A stretch of 64,000 nt of DNA from HGM04593 sp045654885 (GTDB lineage: Bacteria; Bacteroidota; Bacteroidia; Bacteroidales; Bacteroidaceae). Positions 17,425 to 26,495 of the stretch are shown piece by piece. The DNA is taken from assembly GCA_045654885.1 (NCBI GenBank), contig JAZOOF010000049.1, positions 1 through 64,000 on the forward strand, written 5' to 3'. The translations under genes were made by a program, and so were the position numbers. The notes under the pieces were generated by a model. It did not search any database, was not told where the DNA came from, and saw nothing but the letters and a program-made list of their open reading frames with translations. Each line of letters begins with the position of its first letter. Within the stretch, counting starts at the first letter, position 1.

Positions 17425-18471
17425 TCAATTGTTCTCGGGGCGGAGCTTGCGCACTACAGCGCCTGCCTGCCACATCTCGGTCTCGCGCATCTCGCGGAGT
17501 TCCTCCTCGAGTTTCTGGCGGTAGTCGGGTTGCGAGTTGGTGTCGATGCTACGCTGTGCCTCGTTGCCGGCAGCAACTTCGCTGTAGAGATCCTCGAACA
17601 CAGGCATTGTGGCATCGCGGAACTTCTTCCACCAGTCGAGTGCACCGCGCTGTGCAGTGGTAGAGCAGTTTGCATACATCCAGTCCATGCCATTCTCCGA
17701 AATCAGCGGCATGAGGCTCTGTGAAAGTTCCTCTACTGTCTCGTTGAATGCCTCGGAGGGGGTGTGGCCGTTCTTGCGGAGCACCTCGTACTGTGCTGCA
17801 AAGATACCCTGGATGGCACCCATAAGAGTACCGCGCTCACCGGTAAGGTCAGAGTAAACCTCGCGCTTGAAGGTTGTCTCGAACAGGTAGCCCGAGCCTA
17901 CACCAATACCAAGTGCGATTACGCGGTCCCATGCACGGCCTGTAGCATCCTGGAAGATGGCATAGCTTGAGTTCAAGCCACGACCCTGCAGGAACATGCG
18001 GCGCAGCGAAGTACCCGAGCCCTTGGGAGCAACAAGGATAACATCAACGTCGGCAGGAGGTACAATGCCTGTGCGCTCCTTGTAGGTGATACCGAAACCA
18101 TGTGAGAAGTAGAGTGCCTTGCCGGGAGTGAGGTGCTTCTTCACTGTAGGCCAAACGGCAATCTGTCCTGCATCGGAGAGCAGGTACTCTATGATTGTTG
18201 CCTTCTCGCAGGCCTCCTCAATGTCAAAGAGGTTCTCGCCCGGTACCCAGCCGTCGGCAACGGCTTTATCCCAGCTCTTTGAGTCCTTGCGCTGTCCAAC
18301 GATAACGTTGAAACCGTTGTCGCGCAGGTTGAGTGACTGGCCGGGGCCCTGTACGCCATAACCTATCACCGCAATGGTCTCCTCCTTCAATGTCTCCAAG
18401 GCCTTTGCCAATGGATATTCCTCACGTGTCACGACGTTCTCGACCACGCCGCCAAAATTCATCTGTGCCAT
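17425..18471 (-). CDS. ilvC: Ketol-acid reductoisomerase
   Basis: A 348-residue enzyme that isomerises and reduces acetolactate or acetohydroxybutyrate in valine and isoleucine synthesis. The nucleotide-binding loop is AVIGYGVQGPGQSLNLRDNG with VGQRKDSKSW, the Arg/Ser pattern expected for NADPH. LVAPKGSGTSLR and a C-terminal helical domain follow. It stands alone with its own terminator. ilvA and ridA lie 6 kb away on the same strand, with the receptor operon between. Confidence 0.92.
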   Translation of the reverse strand: MAQMNFGGVVENVVTREEYPLAKALETLKEETIAVIGYGVQGPGQSLNLRDNGFNVIVGQRKDSKSWDKAVADGWVPGENLFDIEEACEKATIIEYLLSDAGQIAVWPTVKKHLTPGKALYFSHGFGITYKERTGIVPPADVDVILVAPKGSGTSLRRMFLQGRGLNSSYAIFQDATGRAWDRVIALGIGVGSGYLFETTFKREVYSDLTGERGTLMGAIQGIFAAQYEVLRKNGHTPSEAFNETVEELSQSLMPLISENGMDWMYANCSTTAQRGALDWWKKFRDATMPVFEDLYSEVAAGNEAQRSIDTNSQPDYRQKLEEELREMRETEMWQAGAVVRKLRPENN

Positions 18472-18691
18472 AATTGTATTGTTTTTTTAGTTTGTTTATC
18501 CTTGATTAATATGATGTGACAGCTGTGATTATGAACTGTCAAAAAGTTTCCTTGACTGCTGAATAACTGTGCTTTGTTCAAGAGGTTCGCGAAAGTAGTT
18601 GTAAAATTGATAAAAACAAAACAATTTTTCCAATAAATTATATTAATTTTACCAGCAGTAAGTTTTTGTTGAATAATTAACATCAATAATA

Positions 18692-19735
18692 ATGAGAAAA
18701 AACAGTTTTTTGTTGGCGTTCGCGATGCTCTTTGCAGTCATGTTCACTGCTCAGGCTCAGAACCAGAAAAAGTATGAGGTCTACAGTGTTGGTTTCTACA
18801 ACCTTGAGAACCTTTTCGATACAATCCACGACAATGGCAAGAATGACTACGAGTTCCTGCCCGACGGTGCGAACAAGTGGGGAACATTGAAATATACCAA
18901 CAAGTTGAAGAATATGGCAACGGTGCTCAACGAGATGGGAACGGATGTGTTGCCTGCGGGAATGGCTGCTGTGGGTGTATCTGAAATCGAGAACTCACGC
19001 GTACTTGAGGATTTGGTTAAGCATGAGGTGCTTGCTCCACGTGGTTGGGATTTCATACACATTGAGGGACCCGACCGTCGCGGTGTCGATTGTGCATTGC
19101 TCTATAATCCCAAACTTTTCAAGCCTATCAACTCAAAGCTCGCACCTTATACAACCGTTGACAATGATACCACATACAAGACACGTGGTTTCCTTATTGT
19201 AAGCGGTGAGATGGGTGGCGAGGTCGTTCACATTATTGTAAACCACTGGCCTTCGCGCTATGCAAAGTCACCGGCCCGCGAGCGTGCGGGTGTGCTTGTG
19301 AAGGAGTTGAAGGATTCAATCATGGCCACTATGCCCGATACCAAGGTGCTCATCATGGGTGACATGAATGACGACCCCGACAACAAGAGCATGAAGAGCT
19401 GTCTTGGTGCTGTGCGTGAAAGAGAGGAGATAAAGGCTGCGAGCGACCTCTACAATCCATGGTGGAACATCCTGCGCAAGAAGGGTATGGGAACATTGAA
19501 GTACAAGGGCAAGTGGAACCTTTTCGACCAGGTGGTTGTCAGTGGAAATCTGCTTGGTGCCGACCGCTCTACATTGAAACTCTACAAGACCGAGATTTTC
19601 TCACGCGGATACATGTTCCAGCAAGAGGGACGTTACAAGGGAAATACCAAACGTACACATGCCGGTGGTGTGTGGCTCAACGGTTACAGCGACCACTTGC
19701 CTGTGATAGTATATCTCATTAAGGAGGCAAAGTAA
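18692..19735 (+). CDS. Secreted endonuclease/exonuclease/phosphatase family protein
   Basis: A 347-residue protein with a signal peptide ending in AQAQ. The EEP fold is well marked: VGFYNLENLFDT, DRRGVDCALLYNPK, NHWPSR, LIMGDMNDDPD and YSDHLPVIVYL supply the metal and catalytic residues (Asn, Glu, Asp, His). Members act as nucleases or phosphodiesterases; the substrate is not fixed by the motifs. It is divergent from ilvC and close to the receptor/DUF5689/anchor-J operon, whose OB-fold-like modules also occur in extracellular nucleases elsewhere, so nucleic-acid scavenging is a possible joint role (inference). Confidence 0.87.
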   Translation: MRKNSFLLAFAMLFAVMFTAQAQNQKKYEVYSVGFYNLENLFDTIHDNGKNDYEFLPDGANKWGTLKYTNKLKNMATVLNEMGTDVLPAGMAAVGVSEIENSRVLEDLVKHEVLAPRGWDFIHIEGPDRRGVDCALLYNPKLFKPINSKLAPYTTVDNDTTYKTRGFLIVSGEMGGEVVHIIVNHWPSRYAKSPARERAGVLVKELKDSIMATMPDTKVLIMGDMNDDPDNKSMKSCLGAVREREEIKAASDLYNPWWNILRKKGMGTLKYKGKWNLFDQVVVSGNLLGADRSTLKLYKTEIFSRGYMFQQEGRYKGNTKRTHAGGVWLNGYSDHLPVIVYLIKEAK

Positions 19736-19750
19736 ATATTGACAGGTTAT

Positions 19751-19799
19751 ACACAATTGAGCCTGAAAGTCAACGACTTTCAGGCTCAATTGTGTTTTT
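19751..19799 (+). terminator. Intrinsic terminator after the EEP gene
   Basis: A perfect 20-bp stem (ACACAATTGAGCCTGAAAGT and complement) with loop CAACG is followed by TTTT. It lies between convergent genes and could serve both strands. Confidence 0.85.
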
Positions 19800-19828
19800 C
19801 TCATGCAGTCTGCGTGGGTGATGCTATC

Positions 19829-20440
19829 TCATGACGAATGCAGATAGAGTGATGCTTTGGAGAAATCGCGTTCTTTGAGGCTCTCGACGGGCATCATGAA
19901 GTTTATTGTGCCGCAGTCGAAGAAACGCAGATGCCAGCGGTCATCCTCGTCGAGCTGCAGCAACGATATCATTCCCTCGTTTTCATTCTCATATCCTTCA
20001 GTCATTGCGGGCATGCCAAGAAGCTTGAACCCGAAGGCTTCGGTATCACACTCCTCGAACTCCATCTTTTCGGCGGGCAATACGGCCGGTGAACCGTCCT
20101 CCCAATAGTATTGGTGTGTGTTTAGCTTTTCACACTCCTCGGAGTATATAACCTTGAACTCTCTCTCTTCCCATTCTCCCATTCCACTGCATGGAGCATC
20201 GTCCTCGCCAAGGAAATAGTCCAGGTTGGCAAAGAACCAGAGCATGCCCTTGTGTGGCAGTGCTCCTTCGGGGTCAAGGTGTGCAATATCCTCCAGACGT
20301 ATCTGGCATACGAAGGTCAGCAGAAAATCCTCTTCAAGGCATGGCCAGTCGACATTGTCGGGGAGGTCGGGGAATCCCCACCAATGGCTCTTGCCGGTGA
20401 GGTCCTCGTCGGTAGGCTTTATGTTGATGTTTATTGCCAT
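19829..20440 (-). CDS. YwqG/DUF1963 family protein
   Basis: A 203-residue acidic cytoplasmic protein of the YwqG-like family (DUF1963). Typical features are WWGFPDLPDNVDWPCLEEDF near the start, LWFFANLDYF in the middle and LRFFDCGTINFMM near the end. The family has no established biochemical role; it is common as a companion or immunity-like protein. It lies 34 bases after a Sel1-repeat gene on the same strand. Confidence 0.78.
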   Translation of the reverse strand: MAININIKPTDEDLTGKSHWWGFPDLPDNVDWPCLEEDFLLTFVCQIRLEDIAHLDPEGALPHKGMLWFFANLDYFLGEDDAPCSGMGEWEEREFKVIYSEECEKLNTHQYYWEDGSPAVLPAEKMEFEECDTEAFGFKLLGMPAMTEGYENENEGMISLLQLDEDDRWHLRFFDCGTINFMMPVESLKERDFSKASLYLHSS

Positions 20441-20474
20441 AGTCTATTGTGTTTTGTTTGTTGTCATTTGAAGT

Positions 20475-21626
20475 TTATGCCCAAGCATCGTATCGGCCAT
20501 CGTCATCGGGGAGTTCATCCTCGTCGTCATCGAGCTCCTCGTCATCGGGGATGGCATTGTAGGCCGGTATGTGATACATCTCAATCTCGGCGGCAAATTG
20601 TGTAAGATGTCCTCTATTGTAAGCCTCTACGGTCTCTACAATCATCCTTTTGCTTTGGAGTCTGGCACCCAGGAGGGCATAGACATACATGGTCTCTTCG
20701 CTGTTCTCGCCGGTCACCTCTTTGCAACGGAGCATGTCATGCATCTTCTCGTAGCAGCTTGCCATGTTGAACCGTGCGCCCTTCTCATAGTATTCCCATG
20801 CCTTGAGATAGTCTACCGTAACTCCATACCGTCCCTCTCTGTGTATGTCGCCAAGCAGCTTGTACGACATGTCTATGTTGCAACATTCGAGGCACTCGAT
20901 GATTGACTCGCGGCAACTGTCACGCTCTTCCTTGTCATCGGGGTCAATCTCATCGTATGCACTGCACAGGTTCAGTGTCATGAAATGCAGTGAAAGCATG
21001 TCGCCCTTGTCGGCGCCCTCTTCAATGGTTGAGGTATAAACATCCCAGTCGGCAATCTCTCCACCGTCATCGAGTCCACGGACAATGGCAAGGTCGCTGT
21101 ATGCATCAACCACACCGCCGTCTACAGCCTTCTTGTACCATTCTTCGGCCTCGCGTATATTCTTCATGGCAAGCTGTGTGTCACCTTTCAGACGGAACCA
21201 GTGCGGGTTGTCGCTCTGCGCCATCAATGCATCAAGGGTCCTGTCGGCAAGGTCAATCTCCACGCTGTAGCCATAGCGGCCGAATATCAGGTTCATGAGG
21301 TATACGTATGCCGCATACTCATTCTTTTTTTCAAGGGCACTCATCAGCAGCCTTTCTCCCTCCTTGGGGTTGTATGGCTCAATCTCACCACGGAAATACA
21401 TGAGCGCTATCTCAACGTCGGCTTCAACCACACCGCCTGCCTGTGCCTTCTTGAGCAGTCCATATGCGGCGTCCACTGAATCCTGTTCAAAACGATAGGC
21501 AAGGTCCACCTTTGCCAGTTTGTAGCATGCAACGGGGTCACCGGCCTGGGCCAGTTCATCGAGAACGTCCATGTCATCGGGATTGACATACTGCCTGACT
21601 CCCATGTCTGTATAAAATTCTCTCAT
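20475..21626 (-). CDS. Sel1/TPR-like repeat protein
   Basis: A 383-residue soluble protein built from helical pairs of Sel1 type, for example GLLKKAQAGGVVEADVEIAL and EAEEWYKKAVDGGVVDAYSD. It ends in a strongly acidic tail (DDEELDDDEDELPDDDG). The start at MREFYTDMG (21626) is preferred over an upstream ATG at 21692. No signal peptide is seen. Sel1 repeats mediate protein contacts, so this is probably a scaffold or partner of the downstream YwqG protein; the actual role is unknown. Confidence 0.72.
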   Translation of the reverse strand: MREFYTDMGVRQYVNPDDMDVLDELAQAGDPVACYKLAKVDLAYRFEQDSVDAAYGLLKKAQAGGVVEADVEIALMYFRGEIEPYNPKEGERLLMSALEKKNEYAAYVYLMNLIFGRYGYSVEIDLADRTLDALMAQSDNPHWFRLKGDTQLAMKNIREAEEWYKKAVDGGVVDAYSDLAIVRGLDDGGEIADWDVYTSTIEEGADKGDMLSLHFMTLNLCSAYDEIDPDDKEERDSCRESIIECLECCNIDMSYKLLGDIHREGRYGVTVDYLKAWEYYEKGARFNMASCYEKMHDMLRCKEVTGENSEETMYVYALLGARLQSKRMIVETVEAYNRGHLTQFAAEIEMYHIPAYNAIPDDEELDDDEDELPDDDGRYDAWA

Positions 21627-21820
21627 ATTTTTACTGCTTATTAGGTATATAATTGCCGTCAGATATCTCTGTCGGGATTGGGTACTTGGCAAATGTAACC
21701 ATTATTTTTTGTTTTGCAATATTTCTTCTTATTTTTGCGCTGACAAACAATTAATTATATATAAAATGTCGATTAGTGTAGAAAGGTTTTCTGCATACTG
21801 TCGGCAATAATGTATCATAT

Positions 21821-22468
21821 ATGAGTGCAACGGAAATAAAAGCTCCGATATTTGCCGTCAGCAGGCTACGCATGGGGACAGACGGCAAGGGTGTGACTAC
21901 ATTGGTCACTTTTATGCGTTGTCCGTTAGGTTGCAGATACTGCCTCAACCCGCAGTGCCATGAACCGGTATATGCAGGCGACGGCGTTACACCGGCCGAC
22001 GGGGTGATGATGTTGACCCCACAGGAACTGTATGACATGGTGAAGGTCGATGATATCTATTTCCAGGCAACGGGCGGCGGTATCTGCTTTGGCGGCGGAG
22101 AGCCCACGCTTTATCATAAGTTCATAATTGAGTTCAAGAAACTATGTGGCGCCAAGTGGAGTATAACATTGGAGAGTTGCCTGCGATGTCCGCAATACAC
22201 CATTGAAAGCCTTGCTGCTGTGGTTGACCATTGGATAGTTGATGTCAAGTCGCTTGATGCCCGTGTTTACATGGAGTATACGGGCTGTGTGTCGGATGAG
22301 TTGAGTAATCTGCTCTTCTTGAGTCGGCTTGTACCACAGGAACGTGTCACGGTAAAGATACCTCGTATTCCCGGTTATAATGATTATGCTGACCTTGAGG
22401 GGGATGTGAAGAGGATTAAGGAAATTGGGTTCAATGACGTAGCCCTTGTACAATACATAAAAAGATAA
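21821..22468 (+). CDS. Radical SAM protein, PFL-activase-like
   Basis: A 215-residue radical SAM enzyme. The [4Fe-4S] cysteines are Cys34, Cys38 and Cys41 (CPLGCRYC), GGGEP (91-95) contacts SAM, and the C-terminal part is shortened like pyruvate-formate-lyase-activating enzymes and NrdG. Further cysteines (46, 89 and a pair around 115-120) may bind a second cluster or a partner. No glycyl-radical enzyme is nearby. A Cys-rich small gene starts 13 bases downstream, so a two-gene unit is likely. The target is unknown. Confidence 0.83.
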   Translation: MSATEIKAPIFAVSRLRMGTDGKGVTTLVTFMRCPLGCRYCLNPQCHEPVYAGDGVTPADGVMMLTPQELYDMVKVDDIYFQATGGGICFGGGEPTLYHKFIIEFKKLCGAKWSITLESCLRCPQYTIESLAAVVDHWIVDVKSLDARVYMEYTGCVSDELSNLLFLSRLVPQERVTVKIPRIPGYNDYADLEGDVKRIKEIGFNDVALVQYIKR

Positions 22469-22481
22469 ACTTATTTTGGCT

Positions 22482-22826
22482 ATGGATGCAGGAAAAGAGA
22501 AGTGTGAGATATTGAAGGGAATAAGGAAGGCGGTTGCCGAGCAGTATGGGTTGGAATATACCCCGGCAGAGTGTACGCATAAAGGCGGATGTCCGGGAAC
22601 CTGTCCGCAGTGCGATGCCGAGCTTCGTGATTTGCAACAGCAACTCGAAGCTAAGGGCATTGTAGATATGGATATCGATGATATTGTAGAAATACCACAA
22701 ATGACCCAATCGGGCATCTTTACGACAGCGGGTCTTGTCCTCCCGACAAAGCCTGGTGAAAAAAGATTCCCGATGGATTTGCAGGGATTGCCTCCGTTGG
22801 AAGGTGATATATCGTCCGAAGTGTAA
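22482..22826 (+). CDS. Small Cys-rich protein paired with the radical SAM protein
   Basis: A 114-residue protein, counted from ATG at 22482. The motif ECTHKGGCPGTCPQCDAEL places Cys31, Cys37, Cys41 and Cys44 with His33 close together, which suggests a zinc or iron-sulfur site; Cys8 is separate. The N-terminal 30 residues look helical and the C-terminal third is Pro/Gly-rich (LVLPTKPGEKRFPMDL). I do not recognise a named family. It could be a substrate, a carrier or a helper of the radical SAM enzyme; nothing in the sequence decides between these. Confidence 0.65.
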   Translation: MDAGKEKCEILKGIRKAVAEQYGLEYTPAECTHKGGCPGTCPQCDAELRDLQQQLEAKGIVDMDIDDIVEIPQMTQSGIFTTAGLVLPTKPGEKRFPMDLQGLPPLEGDISSEV

Positions 22827-22878
22827 TTTGATGGAATATGCTTTGCTAAGGTCAGCCAATGCTGTGAAAAATATAAAG

Positions 22879-23035
22879 GCAATAATATAGCAGTTGGCCC
22901 ATATTCCGAAAAAACGTGAAGATGTCATGTCGACCGTAGTGGAGACATCCCGTTTGCAGCAGTATAGATTCTTTGACTGCGCTGTTGGGAGTTTGCCCGA
23001 AAAATAACATTTTGGGTCAACTGCTATATTATTGC
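22879..23035. repeat. 157-bp element with 23-bp terminal inverted repeats
   Basis: GCAATAATATAGCAGTTGGC... at 22879-22901 and its complement at 23013-23035 agree at 22 of 23 positions. The 111 bases between hold GTCGACCGTAGTGGAGACATC, also seen in changed form at about 63540, and CTTTGACTGCGCTG, which resembles the tandem repeat at 46.5-47.1 kb. No reading frame is inside. It looks like a MITE-like or composite palindromic repeat; no target duplication was identified. Confidence 0.5.
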
Positions 23036-23083
23036 TAATCTAAAAGCGTTTGATAATAAAGAAAACTTCAATTATTGCTGTTC

Positions 23084-23707
23084 TTATTTCGTGCCGAAGA
23101 TTCTGTCGCCGGCATCGCCAAGGCCGGGAAGGATGTAGTTCCTCTCGTTCATTCCTTCGTCCATCGCAGCGAGGTAGATGTCAACATCGGGGTGCTGCTC
23201 GGTCACGGCTTTCACTCCTTGTGGCGATGCCACAAGGCACATGAGACGTATGTTGGTGTAGCCGTCGTTCTTCAGGCGTCTGATGGCATCGCAGGCACTG
23301 CCGCCGGTGGCAAGCATGGGGTCTGTCACAATAACAAGGCGCTCCTTGTTTGCTGGCATCTTGTAGTAATAGAATACCGGCTCGCAGGTCTCCTCGTCGC
23401 GGTACATGCCAATGTGGCCCACACGTGCCGATGGGATGAGTGTCAAAAGACCCTCTACCATTCCAAGGCCGGCACGCAGGATTGGTGCAATGACAACCTT
23501 CTTGCCCGAAATCTTTGGGGCATTCATCTTCATTAGCGGTGTCTCAATCTCCTCATATGTCAATGGGAAATCACGGGTCACCTCGTATCCCATGAGTGTT
23601 GATATCTCCTTCAACAGCTCGCGGAACTTTATGGTTGAGGTCTCTTTATTGCGCATGATGCTGAGCTTGTGCAGCACCAACGGGTGGTCAATTATATGTA
23701 AAGCCAT
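23084..23707 (-). CDS. upp: Uracil phosphoribosyltransferase
   Basis: A 207-residue pyrimidine-salvage enzyme that makes UMP from uracil and PRPP. The PRPP loop is VIVTDPMLATGGSACDAI, the uracil-binding end is ILPGLGDAGDRIFGT, and the middle ILRAGLGMVEGLL is typical. Length is close to the usual 205-215 residues. It is a single gene with its own region on both sides. Confidence 0.93.
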   Translation of the reverse strand: MALHIIDHPLVLHKLSIMRNKETSTIKFRELLKEISTLMGYEVTRDFPLTYEEIETPLMKMNAPKISGKKVVIAPILRAGLGMVEGLLTLIPSARVGHIGMYRDEETCEPVFYYYKMPANKERLVIVTDPMLATGGSACDAIRRLKNDGYTNIRLMCLVASPQGVKAVTEQHPDVDIYLAAMDEGMNERNYILPGLGDAGDRIFGTK

Positions 23708-23838
23708 AAAAAGTGTTTTTATGTTTGTTTGTAATATCCTATGGATGCAAATGTAATATTTTTTAAAAGAAATTTAAACAGTTGCTTGGTTAATCTCTCT
23801 TCTTTTCCGCGTTTTGCCTTTTAGTATTCTTGCTGTCT

Positions 23839-24555
23839 TTATTTTTCAAGTCTCCAGCCGTGGTCGCCGTGGTATATCATATGCCTGGTCATTCCGCCGT
23901 CTATGCATATGTTTTCGCCGGTGATGAACCCTGCCTTGTCGCTGCAAAGGAACAGCACCATGTGGGCAATGTCCTTTGGATTGCCAACGCGCCCTGCAGG
24001 TTGCTGTGTGGCATCTGGGCCATCGTATGTGGTGCCGGTGGTGTCAATCCACCCCGGTGATATGGAGTTTACTCTTGCCTTGCCGGCAAGGCTCACTGCA
24101 AGGGAGTGGGTGAGTGCGGCAATGCCGCCTTTGGCCGCCGTGTAGCTCTCGCTTTGCGGCTGGCTCATGCGGTCGCGCGACGAGGAGATGTTGACTATTG
24201 ATGCTCCCGCAGCCAAGTGTGTCTGCAGCAGCTTGACAAGGTAGAACGGGGCAGTGACACCTACGCTCAGGGCATACTGGAACTCCTCGTATGTGCACTC
24301 GTCAATGCCTTTCATCAGCGGCAAAGCATTGTTTATTATGCAGTCCACCTTGTCGTGCTTTGCAAGGATTTCGGCAGCGAATGCCTCAAGCACCTCTTTC
24401 TTGGCAATGTCGCCCACATAGTGGCCGTCGCCCTCCTGCTTGTCTATAACATAGACGGTGGCGCCACATGCGCGGAACTCACCGGCAATGCATTTGCCAA
24501 TGCCGTTTGCACCGCCTGTTACAATAACTACCTTCTCCTTGAATGTATGTTGCAT
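23839..24555 (-). CDS. Short-chain dehydrogenase/reductase
   Basis: A 238-residue classical SDR: Rossmann motif VTGGANGIGKCIAG near residue 13, NNALPL, catalytic Ser in NISSSRDRM, and the YTAAKGG Tyr-Lys pair, then FITGENICIDGGMT at the C-terminus. The nicotinamide substrate is not identifiable; Asp38 after the second strand (VIDKQEG) favours NAD over NADP. It stands alone between upp and a divergent small gene. Confidence 0.82.
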   Translation of the reverse strand: MQHTFKEKVVIVTGGANGIGKCIAGEFRACGATVYVIDKQEGDGHYVGDIAKKEVLEAFAAEILAKHDKVDCIINNALPLMKGIDECTYEEFQYALSVGVTAPFYLVKLLQTHLAAGASIVNISSSRDRMSQPQSESYTAAKGGIAALTHSLAVSLAGKARVNSISPGWIDTTGTTYDGPDATQQPAGRVGNPKDIAHMVLFLCSDKAGFITGENICIDGGMTRHMIYHGDHGWRLEK

Positions 24556-24701
24556 GATGTCATTATATATGTTTCTGTTTTTGCAAATGTAATATAAATA
24601 TCTGTATGCATGGCTAAAAAAACGGAAAACGGAATAATTGTATTATTGAGTGCTGTGTATAAAAAGGTTTTTATAGGCTATGGATATTGCTGCATAATGG
24701 T

Positions 24702-24709
24702 TAACTTTG
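24702..24709 (+). promoter_or_regulatory. Possible -7 box before the small orphan gene
   Basis: TAACTTTG fits TAnnTTTG and lies 48 bases before the ATG at 24757. No good -33 element is visible. Confidence 0.35.
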
Positions 24710-24756
24710 CCAAACTGTCAAAATGGACGGATTTTCAGTTTTTTAGTTAGAATGCT

Positions 24757-25050
24757 ATGTATCAGAAATTCATAATAACAGGTGATGGCGAACTGAGGTT
24801 CGGCAATGTATATCATCACCGCAATCTTTTGCGGTGGGACGAGGATTGTCCCTATGGTGGCGGGCTGTGGCGCATAGATGAGGAGCGCGCTGCGGTGGTG
24901 CTCTATGGCCGCTCGTTCGAGTTCGGCGCACCTTCGTTCAATGGACTCAAGCATGTGAACTGGGACGGCATCGATGGCAAGGAACGGCTCTTGTTCCATC
25001 AGCCGCATTGGCCCTATGACGAGACGCTTGTTCCGGTTGCTGTATTTTAA
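24757..25050 (+). CDS. Hypothetical 97-residue protein
   Basis: A small, aromatic-rich cytoplasmic protein with no recognisable family (for example LRFGNVYHHRNLLRWDEDCP and GLKHVNWDGIDGKERLLF). Codon composition is like that of neighbouring real genes, and a palindromic terminator follows 26 bases after the stop, which supports expression. A 119-codon frame on the opposite strand overlaps it completely; the plus-strand frame is preferred because of the upstream TAACTTTG box and the terminator position. Confidence 0.55.
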   Translation: MYQKFIITGDGELRFGNVYHHRNLLRWDEDCPYGGGLWRIDEERAAVVLYGRSFEFGAPSFNGLKHVNWDGIDGKERLLFHQPHWPYDETLVPVAVF

Positions 25051-25075
25051 CAGCAAGTGAAATTGCTGATAAGGC

Positions 25076-25110
25076 AATAATGCAGATAGCGGGGTGCTAT
25101 CTGCATTATT
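25076..25110. terminator. Palindromic terminator
   Basis: A perfect 15-bp stem AATAATGCAGATAGC/GCTATCTGCATTATT with a 5-base loop sits between convergent genes and can serve either strand. Confidence 0.75.
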
Positions 25111-25147
25111 GTGATTGTAAGACCCTGTAAACGGGTTACTTTTATCT

Positions 25148-26398
25148 TTATTCTGTTTTAGGGAGCTCTTTATTGTTTATGTTGCTTGTGAGGTACATTA
25201 CTGCACAAAGGAGCAGGAAGAATACCAGAGAGCCCGAGAGTAGTGCATAGGTCTCCATCTGCAGCAGTATATAGTTGAGTACGTACACCAGGGCTACAAA
25301 TCCGCCAAGCATGTATGCACTACGGTTCTTCAGGATGCCTTTATAGTAGAGCATCAGTGCGACGGTGGTCATTGATGCAGAAATTGTGTATGCCACACCA
25401 AAGGCGATGAACTCGGAGAATGCTATGAGCAACGAGTAGAACAGCACGAGCGACAGGCCGATTACGGCATATTGGATGGGGTTGATTTCCTTTCGTGTGA
25501 GGAACTCTACCAACATGCCGGCTACAAATACCAGAATTATGATGAGCATTCCATATTTGACAGAGCGCATTGACTGTTGGTAGGGGTTTGCCGGGTCTAC
25601 AAACTTCACACCCATATCGTAGAAACTTGCACTGTTGTGTTCCGAAGCATTCCATGTTGCGTAGAAACCATCATCACGCACCTCTCTGCTGTTAGGTAAC
25701 AGCTCACCCTGAAAGCTTGGGTGCGGGTAGGCAGAACTCATGGCAAGCGATGTGTTTCCTTCGTCCGAGGGTCTGAAAAAGAGCGATTCTGTACCTTTCA
25801 GTTCAAATGAGAATGTAAAATCCACACTGCTGCCGGCCTCTATATTATCCGGTATCAGGACTACTGCTTCATAATAGTCATTCTTTTTGTTGATGTCGAA
25901 TGTGCGGTTGCCAAAAGTGAGTTGTGACGGATTACTGAAACCTTTCTGGTCGGTAATCTCAAAACGGAATAAGTTCTCTTTTGCTTTGATTGCTTTTTCA
26001 GTGACTGTAAACTCTCCCGATACAGTGACTTTAGAGTTGTACACAATCACATCATAAATGGAACGATGCAGAATATCTGTCTCTACATTAGCCTTGTAAT
26101 CAAGCGTTTTACAGTTTTTGCTGTAATCCTCGGCGTACTTATCTTTCTCTATTTCACCTTTTACATTTGTAATCTCTATCTCTTCAATGACATGCGAAAT
26201 CAATTTAGGTGCGAACACTGTCTGCTGTTTGCCATATGAGAAGGCCACCTCTTGTATGACCTTATCCTTGGTCTCTTCACGCTCTTCAATGACTCCCGTT
26301 ATCATAGCCAAAGGGATGAGCATCAACAGTGTTATCAGGGCTACAAAGCTAATCTTGATTGCAACTTGTCTTGCATTTGGTTTCGGGTCCTTTTCCAT
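25148..26398 (-). CDS. creD: Inner membrane protein CreD
   Basis: A 416-residue membrane protein of the CreD family, linked to envelope integrity and, in enterobacteria, to the CreBC regulon. There is one N-terminal helix (about 15-36), a large periplasmic beta domain starting with SYGKQQTVFAPKL, then FVDPANPYQQSMRSVKYG and about six C-terminal helices. The ATG at 26398 (MEKDPKPNARQVA) is chosen; the frame extends to 26521 but that part overlaps the PP2C gene. No CreC-type kinase is present here. It is 97 bases after the PP2C gene and closes the island. Confidence 0.85.
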   Translation of the reverse strand: MEKDPKPNARQVAIKISFVALITLLMLIPLAMITGVIEEREETKDKVIQEVAFSYGKQQTVFAPKLISHVIEEIEITNVKGEIEKDKYAEDYSKNCKTLDYKANVETDILHRSIYDVIVYNSKVTVSGEFTVTEKAIKAKENLFRFEITDQKGFSNPSQLTFGNRTFDINKKNDYYEAVVLIPDNIEAGSSVDFTFSFELKGTESLFFRPSDEGNTSLAMSSAYPHPSFQGELLPNSREVRDDGFYATWNASEHNSASFYDMGVKFVDPANPYQQSMRSVKYGMLIIILVFVAGMLVEFLTRKEINPIQYAVIGLSLVLFYSLLIAFSEFIAFGVAYTISASMTTVALMLYYKGILKNRSAYMLGGFVALVYVLNYILLQMETYALLSGSLVFFLLLCAVMYLTSNINNKELPKTE

Positions 26399-26495
26399 AG
26401 TAATTTTTTTGTTAAATGAATATTGATGTTTGTTTTTATTTGCTATTATAGAGAGTGCAGATGATGGAATTCTATCAGTGTCGTTGCTAATTTCA

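Noticed and set aside
24718..25077. 119-codon gene on the minus strand
   Set aside because: It is antisense to the small gene at 24757-25050, and the promoter box and terminator position favour the plus strand.
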